A stretch of DNA of 64,000 nt. It comes from Syncephalastrum monosporum B8922 (lineage: Eukaryota; Mucoromycota; Mucoromycetes; Mucorales; Syncephalastraceae). This document shows, one piece after another, positions 42,825 to 54,162 of the stretch. Position 1 is the first letter of the stretch, and each line of letters starts with the position of its first letter. The translations under genes were made by a program, and so were the position numbers. The stretch is from the NCBI GenBank assembly GCA_000697355.1, contig JNEN01001241.1, forward strand, positions 1 to 64,000, given 5' to 3'. The notes under the pieces were generated by a model that saw nothing but the letters and a program-made list of their open reading frames with translations, had not been told where the DNA came from and made no database searches.

Positions 42825-44074
42825 TCATGTTGTGGAAAACAAAGCAAAGAAAAAGGGATAATGTACAGGGTAAAAAGATAGGGCATAACGATCGCATAAC
42901 TGTAAGAATAGGTATATACATAAATGACAAGGAGGAATAATGGCACCATATGGCACATAACTTGGAGCGGAGGAAGGGGGGCAAAAGGGCAAGGCATCGT
43001 GGTGGTCTGCATCCTCAAAACTTTGGCTGATAACCAGCACGGGTTCCTTGATCTTCGAGAATGTTTGGCAAACCAGCTGCTTGACCTGCGCCACTAACGC
43101 CAGAAAGGCCCCCAGTTTGGCACCTCTTGTCTCAATATTGCTCGGGAAAAACAGAGCTTGCGTCTTTTGGATTCGACACATGTATATGGATGGTCGATCC
43201 AAGACAAGGGCACGGAGCTTCAAGCCTGTCGAAAGCTATAAATCAGAGTCTTTAGAAGCTTACATTCATAATATTTACCCATCATAACAAATCCGGCAAT
43301 GGCGAGATCCTGCTTGTTATGTGGCGCGGTCGTGACTTTGAACAGTAGCTCTGTTTTATGACCGTGCTTCTTTCGAATCGCTTGTGCATCGGTCTCGGGT
43401 TTTCGGTGGGACTTGCGTCGCTTCGTCCATGGCTGACACTTCGAATGCGTTCCGGATGTGAATGAGCCCTTTCGCCTGCGGCTACGGGCCATCACAACCT
43501 CCATTTAATCTTCGGTCACCCAAGTCCCCTCCCACAGCCTATTTATGTAATCAGTCTAAGTTATCCACTTATGAACATGTGGTTTTCAATCTTACCAACG
43601 CACGTCCAGATCGACATAGTCAAACGCCGTCTCAATAAACGACCAAATACGTCGTATTATGTCGGCTTCCGCCTGGTCGGTGAACGGAAAGTACTTCGCA
43701 TGAGAGTCCTAACACTGCAATGATCGAGAATTGCGCCCATTCAAGATCGAAATCTTGATCAAAGTCAAATTGACGTTTACGCGTTTGACCGATCAGGGCA
43801 TCCAACGTTTTCTATGATTCGTCAGCTGTATTTGTGGAATGAAATGTGCACTTACGATATCAGAAAACTGATTCAAATACTCCAACAGATGGGCCGTGCA
43901 TGATGGGACCGCGTGCGCTTTGTGGTTGCGCATTTCATGGATCTCTTCGTCCATAAACCTGGATTTCCCAAGGGGCCCCGATAGGTGAACGACGGAACTA
44001 TGCGACAAAGTATTTTCACACGAGTCAGTGCTTTTTGCTATGGACAAGGAAAAACTTACTTCACGAACTGGCAT
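42825..44074 (-). pseudogene. Decayed nuclease-like repeat-family gene, copy 2
   Basis: Read from 44074 downwards the minus strand shows an N-terminal segment (HLLEYLNQFSDI) and KRQFDFDQDFDLEWAQ. After a frame change come DSHAKYFPFTDQAEADIIRR and FIETAFDYVDLDVRW (~43690-43590). Then MARSRRRKGSFTSG (43492), IRKKHGHKTELLFKV, NKQDLAIAGFVMMGKYYECK and, after an intron-like gap, RPSIYMCRIQKTQALFFPS and VKQLVCQTFSKIKEPVLVIS. The KT(E/D)LL plus later E-rich part seen in copy 3 suggest a PD-(D/E)XK-like fold; this is inference. From memory, similar proteins are abundant in Mucorales. Confidence 0.5.
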
Positions 44075-45690
44075 TGAAGCCCATGTCGAAAGACCTCGTC
44101 CTCAACCACCTTTCCCGTCGTCAGGGTCCACTTCTTCTCGTCGGCCATAGTTCGTGGAGCAATTTACGAACGAGACCTAGATCCAATGCTACTTTCGTAT
44201 GCCAATCGAAAGCTGTCGAGGAACCCCGACGAGACAGGAGCCGCACTCTTGTTGCTTTCTGTTTCCGAGAGGCTCTTGAGCGCCACCTTCGCCAGAATCG
44301 ACATTCTTTGCAATAACCTTCGGAGGCTCGCGCTTCAGAACATTCTTGTGGAGATATGCCTGCGCTTTTGCCATATCGTGAAGGCCATACGAGCGCAGGA
44401 CTTTCGCCTTTGACGTGGTAAGCAAGAATGGTCTGTTCGTGCGTCTCAACGAACTCTGCCAAAGTTGGATCGTTGATCGATTGACTACGATGCAGCAAAC
44501 GGCAGGTCGATTGTATTGGTATCGTCGATAAGAAATCAAGACTTTTGTATATCACGTGTATCATATAATATGACAGGAAGACTACAAAGCAGTGAGCATA
44601 AGGAGTAGACTGCGTAAACGTATGTAGACAATACCTTCTTAGAACGGTGTGGTGGGCTCGTCATTGTGTCCAAGATGCTTTTTGGAAAGTGAAACGCGTT
44701 TTACTGAGCACATTTTTTTGACTTTCAAAGTGTTCGGCCTTTCAAAACAAAGGACCAGCTATGATGTATTACTGCTTGCCCTTTTCTTCCTACGATTACT
44801 ATGGCTTATTTATATTATTGTATATAGCTACAGTAGTTTCTGCGGCATCTGTAACGATCATAGCTTTAGCGTTTGCTTGCGGTAGCAGTATATCTGTTAC
44901 ACGGGCCACAGCTGCTGTGGCGATACTTTCGCGGCAGCTGCATAATCGGCGGTTCAATATGTCAGTGGCCCACACTATCAGAAGGCTTTCTTCGTTCACT
45001 TGAATGCCGATTTCCATAGGCATTTTCCTGTCCTTCGCAACATCATGATAACAAGTTATATCGCATGAGGACTTCAGGCCATACCTCTGGTTTGCTTCGT
45101 GCCTCCTTGGATTCGGGTCAAGTAGCAATCATTGCAAAGTGGGGGGACATCTAACCTTGCCCCACTCCCTCATGATTGTTGCGACTTCATTATTTTCCCT
45201 TTTCTTCTCAAAGGTGAGGAAAATCCTCGCCATTTACTCTTTCGTTTAGAGCTGTTCTTGTCTTGCATGGTCGTGTTACTCGTTCCCAAATGCAACATTC
45301 CGTTATGGTGAAACGCTTAGTTCTGTAAGTTCGGTCCACTTTGATTTGAATAGGACCAAATTCGGTCAACTGATTCTCACTCTCCCTACTTCTCAGTAGC
45401 TATATAGTAATCGAAACCAATCAAGAATGCGTGAACGAGATTTCCTTGGCTCAATAACAGTGGCTATGGCAGTGCCGGAGTATCGATAGCAAGGTGCTTG
45501 CCCTTCTGGCCGACGTTTGCGGATCTGTTTTCTGTTCCCTGCTCCTCCTGCTCCTCTTACTCTTACTCTTCCTGGAATAGATTACCACTGTCTTCTTTTT
45601 TCTTTTACGAGTTGCTTATATATCGATTTTTTTGTCAAGATATGTTCTTTACTGCTCTGTCTACTGCCCAGTTCCGTTCAATTAGATTGA
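44075..45690. other. Repeat-derived interval, no intact gene
   Basis: Minus-strand frames at 44121-44564 (KAQAYLHKNVLKREPPKVI) may be the upstream part of the decayed gene at 42825-44074. From 44.6 to 45.7 kb I see no supported feature. Confidence 0.4.
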
Positions 45691-45699
45691 GTAGATATA

Positions 45700-46030
45700 C
45701 ATACTGATATCTTCGGGCGAGCGTGAACATAGTTACATATAATCAACCATCTGAGGTATGGGTAAGAATATTCTCCATTACAAGAAAGAGTCCCTTCATT
45801 TTTGGATACCTTGTTCATTGTATCAGAAATCGTCTTCATAGAACTCAAACATGATGATCTGTCACTGTTCCGGTCACTGTCCCTGTGGCTTTTAACTCTC
45901 AATATCGCGCCTAGGCTTTCTCTTTTGATTTGCTTGGGAACTCTTTGATACCAATGACGCCATTGGCAGATATTGCACCGAGAGCCTGTGTTTTGTTTAC
46001 CTTTATTGCAAGTACTGTAAGTACAGTAAT
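45700..46030 (-). pseudogene. Tc1/IS630-type transposase fragment, copy 2
   Basis: The minus strand carries MKGLFLVMENILTHTSDG, which corresponds to the catalytic Asp segment of Tc1/IS630 relatives, with a degenerate TVTG-type segment before it. Several frameshifts are present. Together with its downstream flank it is part of a duplicated block (second copy at about 47.9-49.1 kb). Confidence 0.6.
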
Positions 46031-46431
46031 GCACAATTTGCCTTATTTAACCAATCCGTAGCTGGTCTGATACATTCAATGGTATAAGCAAAAGAGCAGT
46101 GACAAGCCAAGACACAGTAGGAGACCTGTTGCTTTTAGATGACTTGTTGCAGACCGCATGTCGCATGCAGAAGAACGTTAGCATAGTCCTAGATATGTAC
46201 CAGTCCATAAATGTGTGTGTGTGTGTGGGTGTGGGTGCGAATATGAAGGCCAGTGAGCTGTACACTTTGTCTTTGTGCAGTGCATGTAGAGAAAGGAATA
46301 CTGTAATGGGGTATGGGTTGCAAGGTAGGACAAGCTTCTGCGGGGCCTCAACCTGCGTCTTTTTTCCAACATATTCATTGTTTTTTTACCGTCTCTGTTT
46401 CGTCCAGAGTCGCGTGTTAAAGAAAACATCC

Positions 46432-46690
46432 ATGGCAGCAGCAGCAACAGCCGCAGCAGCAACTATTTGGTGTCGATTTCGGTAATACTTGCTCACTTTA
46501 TTGAGACGACCCCGCTCACGTACAGTGGTTCATTCTTCGGTCAGGTCTTATGCCTTTATGCAGAACGAACGACGGAGTCAATGATATCGCGTGATTGTAC
46601 GTTTCCAACAAAAGACCGTACATGAGACTTGTTTACTCATTCTCACATTATCCAGGCCCAAACAGGATCACTTACATTTTTCAAGGCTCA
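46432..46690 (+). pseudogene. Decayed 5' copy of the Hsp70-like gene
   Basis: Aligns with exons 1-3 and introns 1-2 of the intact gene at 48818. It keeps the ATG and Ala-rich start, the FG splice donor GGTAATAC, the acceptor region TTCTTCGGTCAG, CTTATGCCTTTATGCAGAACGA, and AGGCCCAAACAG. It is broken: the segment encoding the NDYPVV region is missing with a frame change before the donor, and similarity ends after exon 3. It cannot make an ATPase. Confidence 0.75.
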
Positions 46691-46829
46691 TCTTGGGCGC
46701 AATGACGAGTCCACCACACCTTTCTATGAAGGTAAATGTCTACATAAGTCTGCGCAGTTTATTTCTTACACTCATTATTACGTAGTCCTCCTGTCGTATA
46801 TTCAATGGACCCACTAGTCTGCGACACTT

Positions 46830-46907
46830 TTTGCTTTCGTCGAGTCGTGAATTTTCGCCGTACGTTCCGGGTGTGAGTGAGCCCCTTCGCCTGCGGTTTT
46901 GGGTCAT
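46830..46907 (-). pseudogene. Fragment of dispersed basic-motif repeat family, copy 3
   Basis: The minus strand encodes MTQNRRRRGSLTPGTYG, matching motifs at 5163 and 43492. Nearby frames are short. Confidence 0.4.
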
Positions 46908-47219
46908 ATAACCTACACTTGGCCTTCGATCACTCCTGTCCTCGTCGTGAACTAGCTGAGGCCCAGGGCCCCAACCCCTTTGCTGGGGGCTTCCCCCCCC
47001 CCAATCGCCCATAACAGCGTTGAGTGAAAATCATGTTGTGAGGCTTCCTTTTGGTGCATGTAGATACCGAGTGCATGCAACCTGTATGTCATTAACGGGA
47101 CGGCGTGTATAATGGTATGTGTAGAGAACGATATCAGAAAAAGCACGTCGCAGTTAATTTCCTTCTAAGTAGATATAATTTTCAGCGGTGAAAAGGAAAG
47201 CGCTGCAAGTAATAATGGG

Positions 47220-47695
47220 AAGAACCAAGCGAGACGGATCTGCAAGCGTTCAAGAAAGCACGGTCACAAGACTGATCTGTTGATCAAATGCAATGAGGGA
47301 GAGCTTTTGTGCGCGGAAGTCGGCCGGGAAGATGATGGCGACAATGGCACGAAAGAGTTGCATGAATTGGGCTTAAAAATGCCCTAAAATGATGAAAGAT
47401 CAACTGTGCCATTTGTTGAAAGCCACGGCCACGCCACTTAACAAGCAGGATCTTGCCATTGCTGGATTTGTTATGATGGGAAAGTATTGTGAATGTAATC
47501 TTTTAAAAGGTCAAAATTTAACTTTATTTGGTGAACAACATGTTGGACACCAGCTCTTTTTTATCTGAGAGTTGTATGCCAGATTGAAGGCTTTGCTGGC
47601 TTTAGAGCGCAAGTCAAGCAGCTGGTTTCTCAAACCTTATCGCTGAGCAAGGAACCCGTGCTGGTTACCAGTCAAGGCTCTGACAACGGATCAAT
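47220..47695 (+). pseudogene. Decayed nuclease-like repeat-family fragment, copy 4
   Basis: In one frame: KHGHKTDLLIKCNEGELLCA then EVGREDDGDNGTKELHELGL, and after a shift NKQDLAIAGFVMMGKYCECN. Further on, FRAQVKQLVSQTLSLSKEPV matches the minus-strand copy near 43.1 kb. The D-x(n)-E-x-E arrangement around KTDLL and LLCAEVG fits a PD-(D/E)XK-like nuclease core, but this is inference. Frameshifts and stops make it non-functional. Confidence 0.5.
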
Positions 47696-47929
47696 GTTAA
47701 TTCTGTTAAGCAATATTGATAGATATCCTACGAACGAATTCGTGTCTATATCTTATGTGCCAAATTGATGAATAGTAAAGTAGTCTTCGAGATATTTCCA
47801 TAGGTTTTCTCCGTTAAGACACTTACCGGAACCGTCAATTGAAATAAGGAACAAAGAAGTGAAGACCTCACACGTATAAACTAATTTAATACCATCACAA
47901 GCCTGCGGTAGTTCTACTCCCTTAGGTTC

Positions 47930-48300
47930 CTTTTTCTCAGAACTCAATTCGTTTCGCCTTGCTCTTTACAATGGATCATGACTGCTCAATTGGATTGAAT
48001 GGGGGGGGGTATATATGGAGCAAGACACACATACCGATACCCTCGGAATGGAGATACTTTTATCATTTGAGCTATGGGTAGGCGCAATATCCATGGCAAG
48101 AGTGTTTCTTGGTCTCTGGCTATTCAGTCGTGTCACCTACAGAGCTCAAATTATGATCTGCCCCTGTTCCTGTGGCTATAACTATCCGTATTATGTCCAT
48201 ACGTCATCGGTAAGCACGCTTTGCAATTCTCAAACTGACATTTATTAAGCCCGCAGCAGGTAATGCACCGAAATTCGACGTTGCGTTTGCCTTGGTTGTA
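47930..48300 (-). pseudogene. Tc1/IS630-type transposase fragment, copy 3
   Basis: The minus strand contains the GALPAAGLINVSLRIAKRAY region and, after frameshifts, the FNPIEQ / WSIVKSKAKRIEF block of the C-terminal DDE domain. The 9-base C run upstream of the NPIEQ segment contributes a frame change. It lies directly upstream of the intact Hsp70-like gene, as copy 2 lies upstream of the pseudogene. Confidence 0.6.
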
Positions 48301-48817
48301 GACACTGAAACTATTTCAATAAAATGTTGACGAGTCAAGGCATAATAGGATGATTCCCTTTTAGCTGACTTTCTCAAGACCGAATGTGGCAAGCGCAGAC
48401 TGTGTGGATGCTGTGCATTGATGGTGGGTGGCGCGGCGTGGCGTGGGACGAGCAGATCCTTGGCACAGTCCTGGAAAGACACCAATCCATAATTGGGGGA
48501 AAATGAAGGCCAGTGAGCAAAACAGGCATTTTGCCTCTGTGCATATGAGTATTTCATAGGTTTATTTTCTTTTCCCTTATGGCATTAGGAATCCAAGAGA
48601 ACAAATAAAGATGAAAAGAAAGGCAGGAACACACGCACGCACACCGCCATGAGAGCGAGAAAGAGAAAGAGAGAAGGATTGGGAAATTGGGTTGCGAGGT
48701 AGGACAAGCTTCTGCGGGGTCTCAAACAGTGTTCTTTTTTTTTTTTCTGGGCGGGCTCAGCATCTCATAGTTTTGTCATCTCTGTTCTGTTCAGAGTCGT
48801 GTATTGAGACAACATCC

Positions 48818-50999
48818 ATGGCAGTAGCAGCACCAGCCGCCGCAGCAAGGCCCTTTAATCCAAACGACTATCCCGTCGTCATTGGTATCGATTTCGGTAA
48901 TACATGTTCACTTTGCTGGGACTTTTCTCTGCTTGTAAACAATTCCATACGCAAACAGCCCCGCTCACGTACAGTTGTTCATTCTTCGGTCAGGTACCAC
49001 GTTTTCTGGCTGTTCTTATGCCTTTATCCAGAACGACGAAGTCGTCGATATCGTGCGATGGTACGTCTACGAGATGATGACCCCCCATGACACTTGCTCA
49101 CCGACTTTTGCTTGTTCAGGCCCAAACAGAACAACAACGTTTACCCCAAGGTAACATAAAGAAAAATGCGAGAGAAGACAAAGAGACAGAGACTCGTGTA
49201 GTGTCTGCTCTTCTCAAAAACACACACATACACAGCGGATGCTGATACTTGCTGAGTAGACACCGACGTTGAACTTTTATCACGGCAACTCGGACCAAAT
49301 GACGCAGTGGGGTAACGCCGCTCGACTTGAGATGCAGCGGCCGACGGCGCGCAACTCGGTTCTTTTGAAGCAGTACAAGCTGTATCTGGATGAAAACATC
49401 GCCAAGGACCTGCCGCCTCTCCCGAATGGCCTCACCATCGTCGATGCCATCGCCGACTATCTCGGCGCCTTCCACGACCACGTCGTGAATGATCTCAAGA
49501 AGGGCTTTGCTCGCAACTATGGACAGCACCAGTTCCGCTACGTAAGCCTTTTGTTTAGACTTGGCCGCGGTGGGGGGGGGTGTGAAGCGGGTAGAATGAA
49601 GGTTGATTTCTAAATGTACATTTCTAGTGCCTGACGGTGCCCGCCATGTGGTCCGACAAGGCCAAGAGCACGATGCGTGAAGCGGCCATCAAGGCCGGTC
49701 TGATCACCGAAAACGACCACCGTGACCGTCTGATGCTCATCTCGGAACCCGAGGCCGCTGCTCTTTACTGTGAGAAGAAATGCGAGCAATTCAACCTGCG
49801 ACACGGCGACCGCTTCATGATTTGCGATGCTGGTGGTAAGTGGAACGAAAAGACGGGCGTTCTTGCTTCTTTTTTTTTTTTTTCTTTTTTCTGGTATTAA
49901 AGGGATGATTAGGTGGTACGGTCGATTTGATTGTGTTCGAGATTGATGAGCGCGGTGGTCGCAAACTGCGCGAGTGCACCAAGGGTCACGGTCAGTCGTG
50001 CGGTTCAGTGTTCCTGGATCGGCGCATGCGCAAGCTGCTCAAGAAGAAGTTCAAGGAGTACCTGTCCTCGATTCCGGCCTCGGCTTTTGAGACCATGATG
50101 GATACCTTTGTGGATCTGATCAAGCCCCAGTTCGACGGTGTGGAGGACCAATTCATCTCGCTGCCGGCAGCCATGAACCTCGACTCGCTCAACAACCCGG
50201 CCATCGGTCTCGAAGACGGCAACCTGTGCATCACCGCCGCCGAGCTCAAGCAGGAAGTCTTTGAGCCCGTCATCCGCGAGGTCCTGGCCCTGATTGACGA
50301 CCAGCTCGTCAAGGCCCACTCGCTGCAGGCCGTGTTCCTGGTCGGCGGTTTCGGTTCGTCCAACTACCTCTTTGAGCGCGTCCAGCAAGAGTTTGCGCCG
50401 CGCGTCGGCTTGGTCGCAGTCCCGCCTCGTTGTGAGCTTGCCGTCGTGCGTGGCGCGGTCTATTTTGGTCTGAACCCGAACGTGGTCACGACCCGTATTC
50501 CGCGCTACTGGTACGGTATCGACACAACGACTACCTTTGAGGAAGGCATCGACCCTCCGAGCTACAAGATTGTGCGTGCGGACGGCAGCGTCCGGTGCGA
50601 CAACCGGTTCTCGGTCTATGTCCGCCGCGGCGAGCCCCTTGATATCGACAACTGCGTCTCCAAGGACTTCTTTGCCTACTACCCGCATCACACGACGTGC
50701 ACGCTTTATGCGGCCGATACCGAGGAACAACCGCGCTACACGACAAGCCCGGGCGTGCGCAAAGTGGCCAACTTTACGATTCCCATGCCATCTCTGCCGG
50801 GTGTGATGGAAGGCGAGAAGGTGGATCTCTCTATAAAGATGTACTTTGGCGAGGTCGAGCTTCGAGTAGAAGGTAAGTTCATTATCAAGAGTGGAGCGAG
50901 CAATATCTGTGTCAGTGTGTGTTCTGACCTTTTCGTTGTTAATTAGCTGTCATCCGTGGTCAAACCTATGGCACTTCCTGCACGTTCGACACCGACTAG
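48818..50999 (+). CDS. Hsp70-like (HSPA12-type) ATPase
   Basis: Exons 48818-48896, 48994-49060, 49120-49150, 49260-49541, 49628-49835, 49913-50872 and 50947-50999 give 559 aa. Actin-fold ATPase motifs: phosphate-1 VIGIDFGTTFSGCSYAF, phosphate-2 FMICDAGGGTVDLIVFE, adenosine VFLVGGFGSSNYLF. Between them are LISEPEAAALYCEKK and GQSCGSVFLDRRM. The EEVD tail and canonical substrate-binding lid are absent; the C-terminal ~150 residues form a beta-rich region (YWYGIDTTTTF, FSVYVRRGEPL). This matches the divergent HSPA12-like group abundant in fungi, whose clients are mostly unknown. Introns 1-3 are clustered in the first 440 bp. The 5' part is duplicated as a pseudogene 2.4 kb upstream. Confidence 0.9.
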
Positions 51000-51279
51000 A
51001 GCAACCCCATCCGCACCGTCAACCCACTTCCCAATCCGCCCATTCAAATCTTTTTTTAAGTCATCCACATTGCAAACAACATATCAACGCACGCTATTTT
51101 TTTTTTTTATTATTCTTTCTTCTCTCTTCTTCTGTCCCTCCCTCTCTTCCATTACTATCACCCTAACTCACGAATTAAACTTCGCACACACACACACACA
51201 CACACTCTTGACACTTATCAGCCCTTCTGTTCTTGTACTTTTTTTTTTTCCTTTCTTTTTTCTTCTATCAAACAAAGAT

Positions 51280-51935
51280 TCATACGCGGAAATCTTTGAA
51301 GATGGTTTGGGTGCCATCCGCATTCGCAACAAAAGTGTACTCATCAAACTGACAGCCTTCCTTGGTCAGCTTGGCTTTCTTGTCTGCCACGAGCTGGCAG
51401 TCGCCCCAGCCGCCGTCGAAGCCGCCGATGGCGAACGTAGCAGAAATGACGCGGTGGCAGGGAACAGGTAAAGGCGCGTATGGGTTCGCGCGAAGTGCCT
51501 GGCCAACTGCGCGGGGGCTCGACTGAAGCGCGTCGCTGATGGCTTTGTAGGTCGATATCTGGCCCTTGGGGATCTTTTTTTTTTTTTTTTTTTTTTTTTG
51601 GTGGGTTCTTGTGCAAACGAGACATTATGTTTTGTTCATACCTGGGCACAGAGGTCATAGACTTTGAACTGGAAGGGCGTGATAATGCGCTTTGTTTTGG
51701 CATTCATCACCTTGATGCGCTCATGAGATTGAAGAGGGTATTCCTTAACGACTAGTGAGGCATAATGTCATGGCGTAGGTTATTGTTTGTCCAAAGAGCT
51801 TTTGAGCGACCTACGGTCAATCTCCTCGTCCAGCGCCTTGAAGGTCTGTACCACGCGCTTGGCCTCCTTCGTCTTCTTTTTAAAATAAGGGCTGACCACC
51901 TCCACTGTCTGTCGTGATTGGCGCAATTGAGGCAT
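51280..51935 (-). CDS. MGMT/alkyltransferase-like DNA repair protein
   Basis: Exons 51935-51815, 51751-51642 and 51573-51280 give 174 aa. The methyltransferase domain shows TPFQFKVYDLCAQ, IPKGQISTYKAISDALQSSP, RAVGQALRANPYAPLPV and the active-site PCHRVI with Cys acceptor. It would remove alkyl groups from O6-alkylguanine by self-inactivating transfer to Cys. The short N-terminal extension is basic. The second intron ends in a run of 25 A plus G rather than a pyrimidine tract, yet the splice is needed to restore the family sequence. The gene converges with the Hsp70-like gene (~280 bp between stops). Confidence 0.88.
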
Positions 51936-52727
51936 GATCAAAGAAAGTCAAGAGAAGTTGCTGCGGATTTGAGGGGCGGCGTTTATAGCGCACAGACCAC
52001 TCGTGTTACTTGCATAGTATTGTATTATGGTCATACTGATACAGCTCAGCTACGATGATTACTGCGCGGTTCATGGTTACATCAGCTTTCATCCGTGCTC
52101 CTGACAAGTATTACTCAATACACCAAGTCATTCCATAGTTAGCTCGCACGGAATAAAGTGTTGCTATTGTAACATATTATAATGACCATGCATAGCCCAG
52201 CAGGTAATACGCTATCTCAAGATGAGTGGAGACGGCTTCCCACGTACACTCGCTGTCATATTTACAAATGATAAGGCATATCCAGCACGATTAGAAAGTT
52301 ATCTATTCACATTTATGCATAGACCTCGGCCCTGATACAGACTTGGCTCGTCAGCCTATTCTTTTGCCCCTACTCTTCTTACCATTAATCGAGTACCAGC
52401 GATGCTCACTTGCTTCGACTCCCTTCTTTTTGCGTCCATCCCGCAAGGCACAGTCACTGTCCGGTAGACAAGCTCCAGTCGTGTAGAATAAGCTATTGCA
52501 GGTATCCAGATAGCACTGTATAATCGCACAAATTGTGCCTTTAGATGCATAATGGGATGGGATGCCCCACTCCCCACTGTACGGCTTGCACGACAGTACC
52601 GCATCACCCATTCTCATACCCTGCCATCATTGCGCACGTGATCTAATCGATTAGAATGCAAGATTGTGTGTATAACAAAACAATGTACAAAGCTGTATAG
52701 GGGTGTATGTATATGAGTGTATAGAGC
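51936..52727. other. Intergenic, no gene seen
   Basis: Promoter side of the MGMT-like gene and 3' flank of COX10. A minus-strand frame at 52351-52617 with several Cys has no recognised family. Confidence 0.5.
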
Positions 52728-53837
52728 TTATGAATGCGTATCCTCGTCGTCGTCATCCCACGAATCCTCCTGGGGGGTCTGGTGTGTCTTGTGGATCATC
52801 ATGAGGGCCAGCAGGACCGGTAAATGGATGATGCTTCCAAAGAAAAGCTGGCGTCCCGTCTTCTCGTTGCTATTCTGCCAGAAACGGACTGCGCCGTACA
52901 GTAAGGCGGCATTGACCAGCGTCGAGTCGAGTGCAAAAAGAGGGGTGGTGATATCCAGGTAGGTGAGGCCGAGCGACAGGGGAAACATGGCCAGGCTGTA
53001 GCGGAGGGAGACGCGGCCGTTGAGGCCGGGGTCGGTGACGGCCATCATGCGGTACCCCGCCTTGGAGTAATCGGCGCGCAGGTTCCAGGCGAGCGAGTTG
53101 AAGTGCGGGAACTGCCAGGCGTAGAGGATGCCGCCGAGGATCCAGGCCCCGAGGTCGAGCGAGTCAGTGACGGCCGTCCAGCCCATCATGGGCGGAATGG
53201 CCCCCACGACGGCTCCGACCCACGTGTTCACGATGGATGCGCGCTTCATCGGCGTATAGACCGACGTGTACAGAAGCAGATTGGTCAGGCCCAGGCCGGC
53301 CGTGAGCGGGTTGACCATGGTGGCGAGCATGCCGACGCCGGCCGTGCCTGTCACGACGCCGAAGCCAAAGGCGTGGACGGGCGACACGAGCCGCCGGCCG
53401 AGGACACGGTTGCGCGTGCGCAGCATTTGCGCGTCGTAAGGCACCTCGATCCACTGGTTGATCGCATTCGCAGACGCAATGCACAGCGCGGTGCCGACGG
53501 TGGTATACAGCAAGGTCGACACTCCCGCCGCCCCCGGGGCCATCGCGTACCCACTCATCGTCGTCAGGCCCACCAGCGCAGCCAGCTTGGCTTTGCTCAG
53601 CTCCTTGTAGATCTTGGGCAGCTGGCTCGCGGTTGGGGGCATAATCGGCTTGTACTTTGTGCCTCGATTCGACGTGTCGACTGCTGTCGCATGCCGTGCC
53701 AGCTGGACCTGTACCGACGGTCTTTTTACTCGTAGTAGGGATTCGACGGTGGCAAGAGGCGTGAAGTGAGGCTTATGAAGGAGGACAATGTGCCGCCGCG
53801 CTTGACTGAGTGCATTCAGCCGCGACGAACGTAACAT
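52728..53837 (-). CDS. COX10: Mitochondrial protoheme IX farnesyltransferase
   Basis: 369 aa, single exon. Residues 1-~65 are Arg/Ser/Leu-rich, a mitochondrial presequence. The UbiA-type prenyltransferase follows, with helices and two Asp-rich motifs: NAINQWIEVPYDAQMLRTRN and the second site around NLRADYSKAGYRMM. The conserved YTPMKRASIVNTWVGAVVGA and WQFPHFNSLAW are diagnostic for heme O synthase. It farnesylates heme B to heme O for cytochrome c oxidase assembly. The C-terminus is acidic (SWDDDDEDTHS). The Met at 53837 begins a credible presequence; the frame is open to 53957. Confidence 0.93.
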   Translation of the reverse strand: MLRSSRLNALSQARRHIVLLHKPHFTPLATVESLLRVKRPSVQVQLARHATAVDTSNRGTKYKPIMPPTASQLPKIYKELSKAKLAALVGLTTMSGYAMAPGAAGVSTLLYTTVGTALCIASANAINQWIEVPYDAQMLRTRNRVLGRRLVSPVHAFGFGVVTGTAGVGMLATMVNPLTAGLGLTNLLLYTSVYTPMKRASIVNTWVGAVVGAIPPMMGWTAVTDSLDLGAWILGGILYAWQFPHFNSLAWNLRADYSKAGYRMMAVTDPGLNGRVSLRYSLAMFPLSLGLTYLDITTPLFALDSTLVNAALLYGAVRFWQNSNEKTGRQLFFGSIIHLPVLLALMMIHKTHQTPQEDSWDDDDEDTHS

Positions 53838-54162
53838 GAGCGGCAACGGGAAGAAGGAAGAGGGGGTGTATGATATGTAACCAAAGAGAAAGGGACAGGT
53901 CTCTTTTTTCCCAATCTGTGCGCCTGTCAGTTTGTATGTTGTCGAGTCACAATTCATTCCCCAATTTCCATCTCGGCATTCATGTGCCCTGCCTTGCCAA
54001 ATCAGGCCGTGTCAGACACACGCACAGAGAGAGAGAACAGAGACATTGAAAAGACTTATGAGAGCATTATTATCAGTAAAATGTAGCCTATTTTCTATAG
54101 TAACTAAGGAAGGTGGAAGGCAGACATACGCAGAAGGATAGGCGTGGTATGCTACAGGGAGT

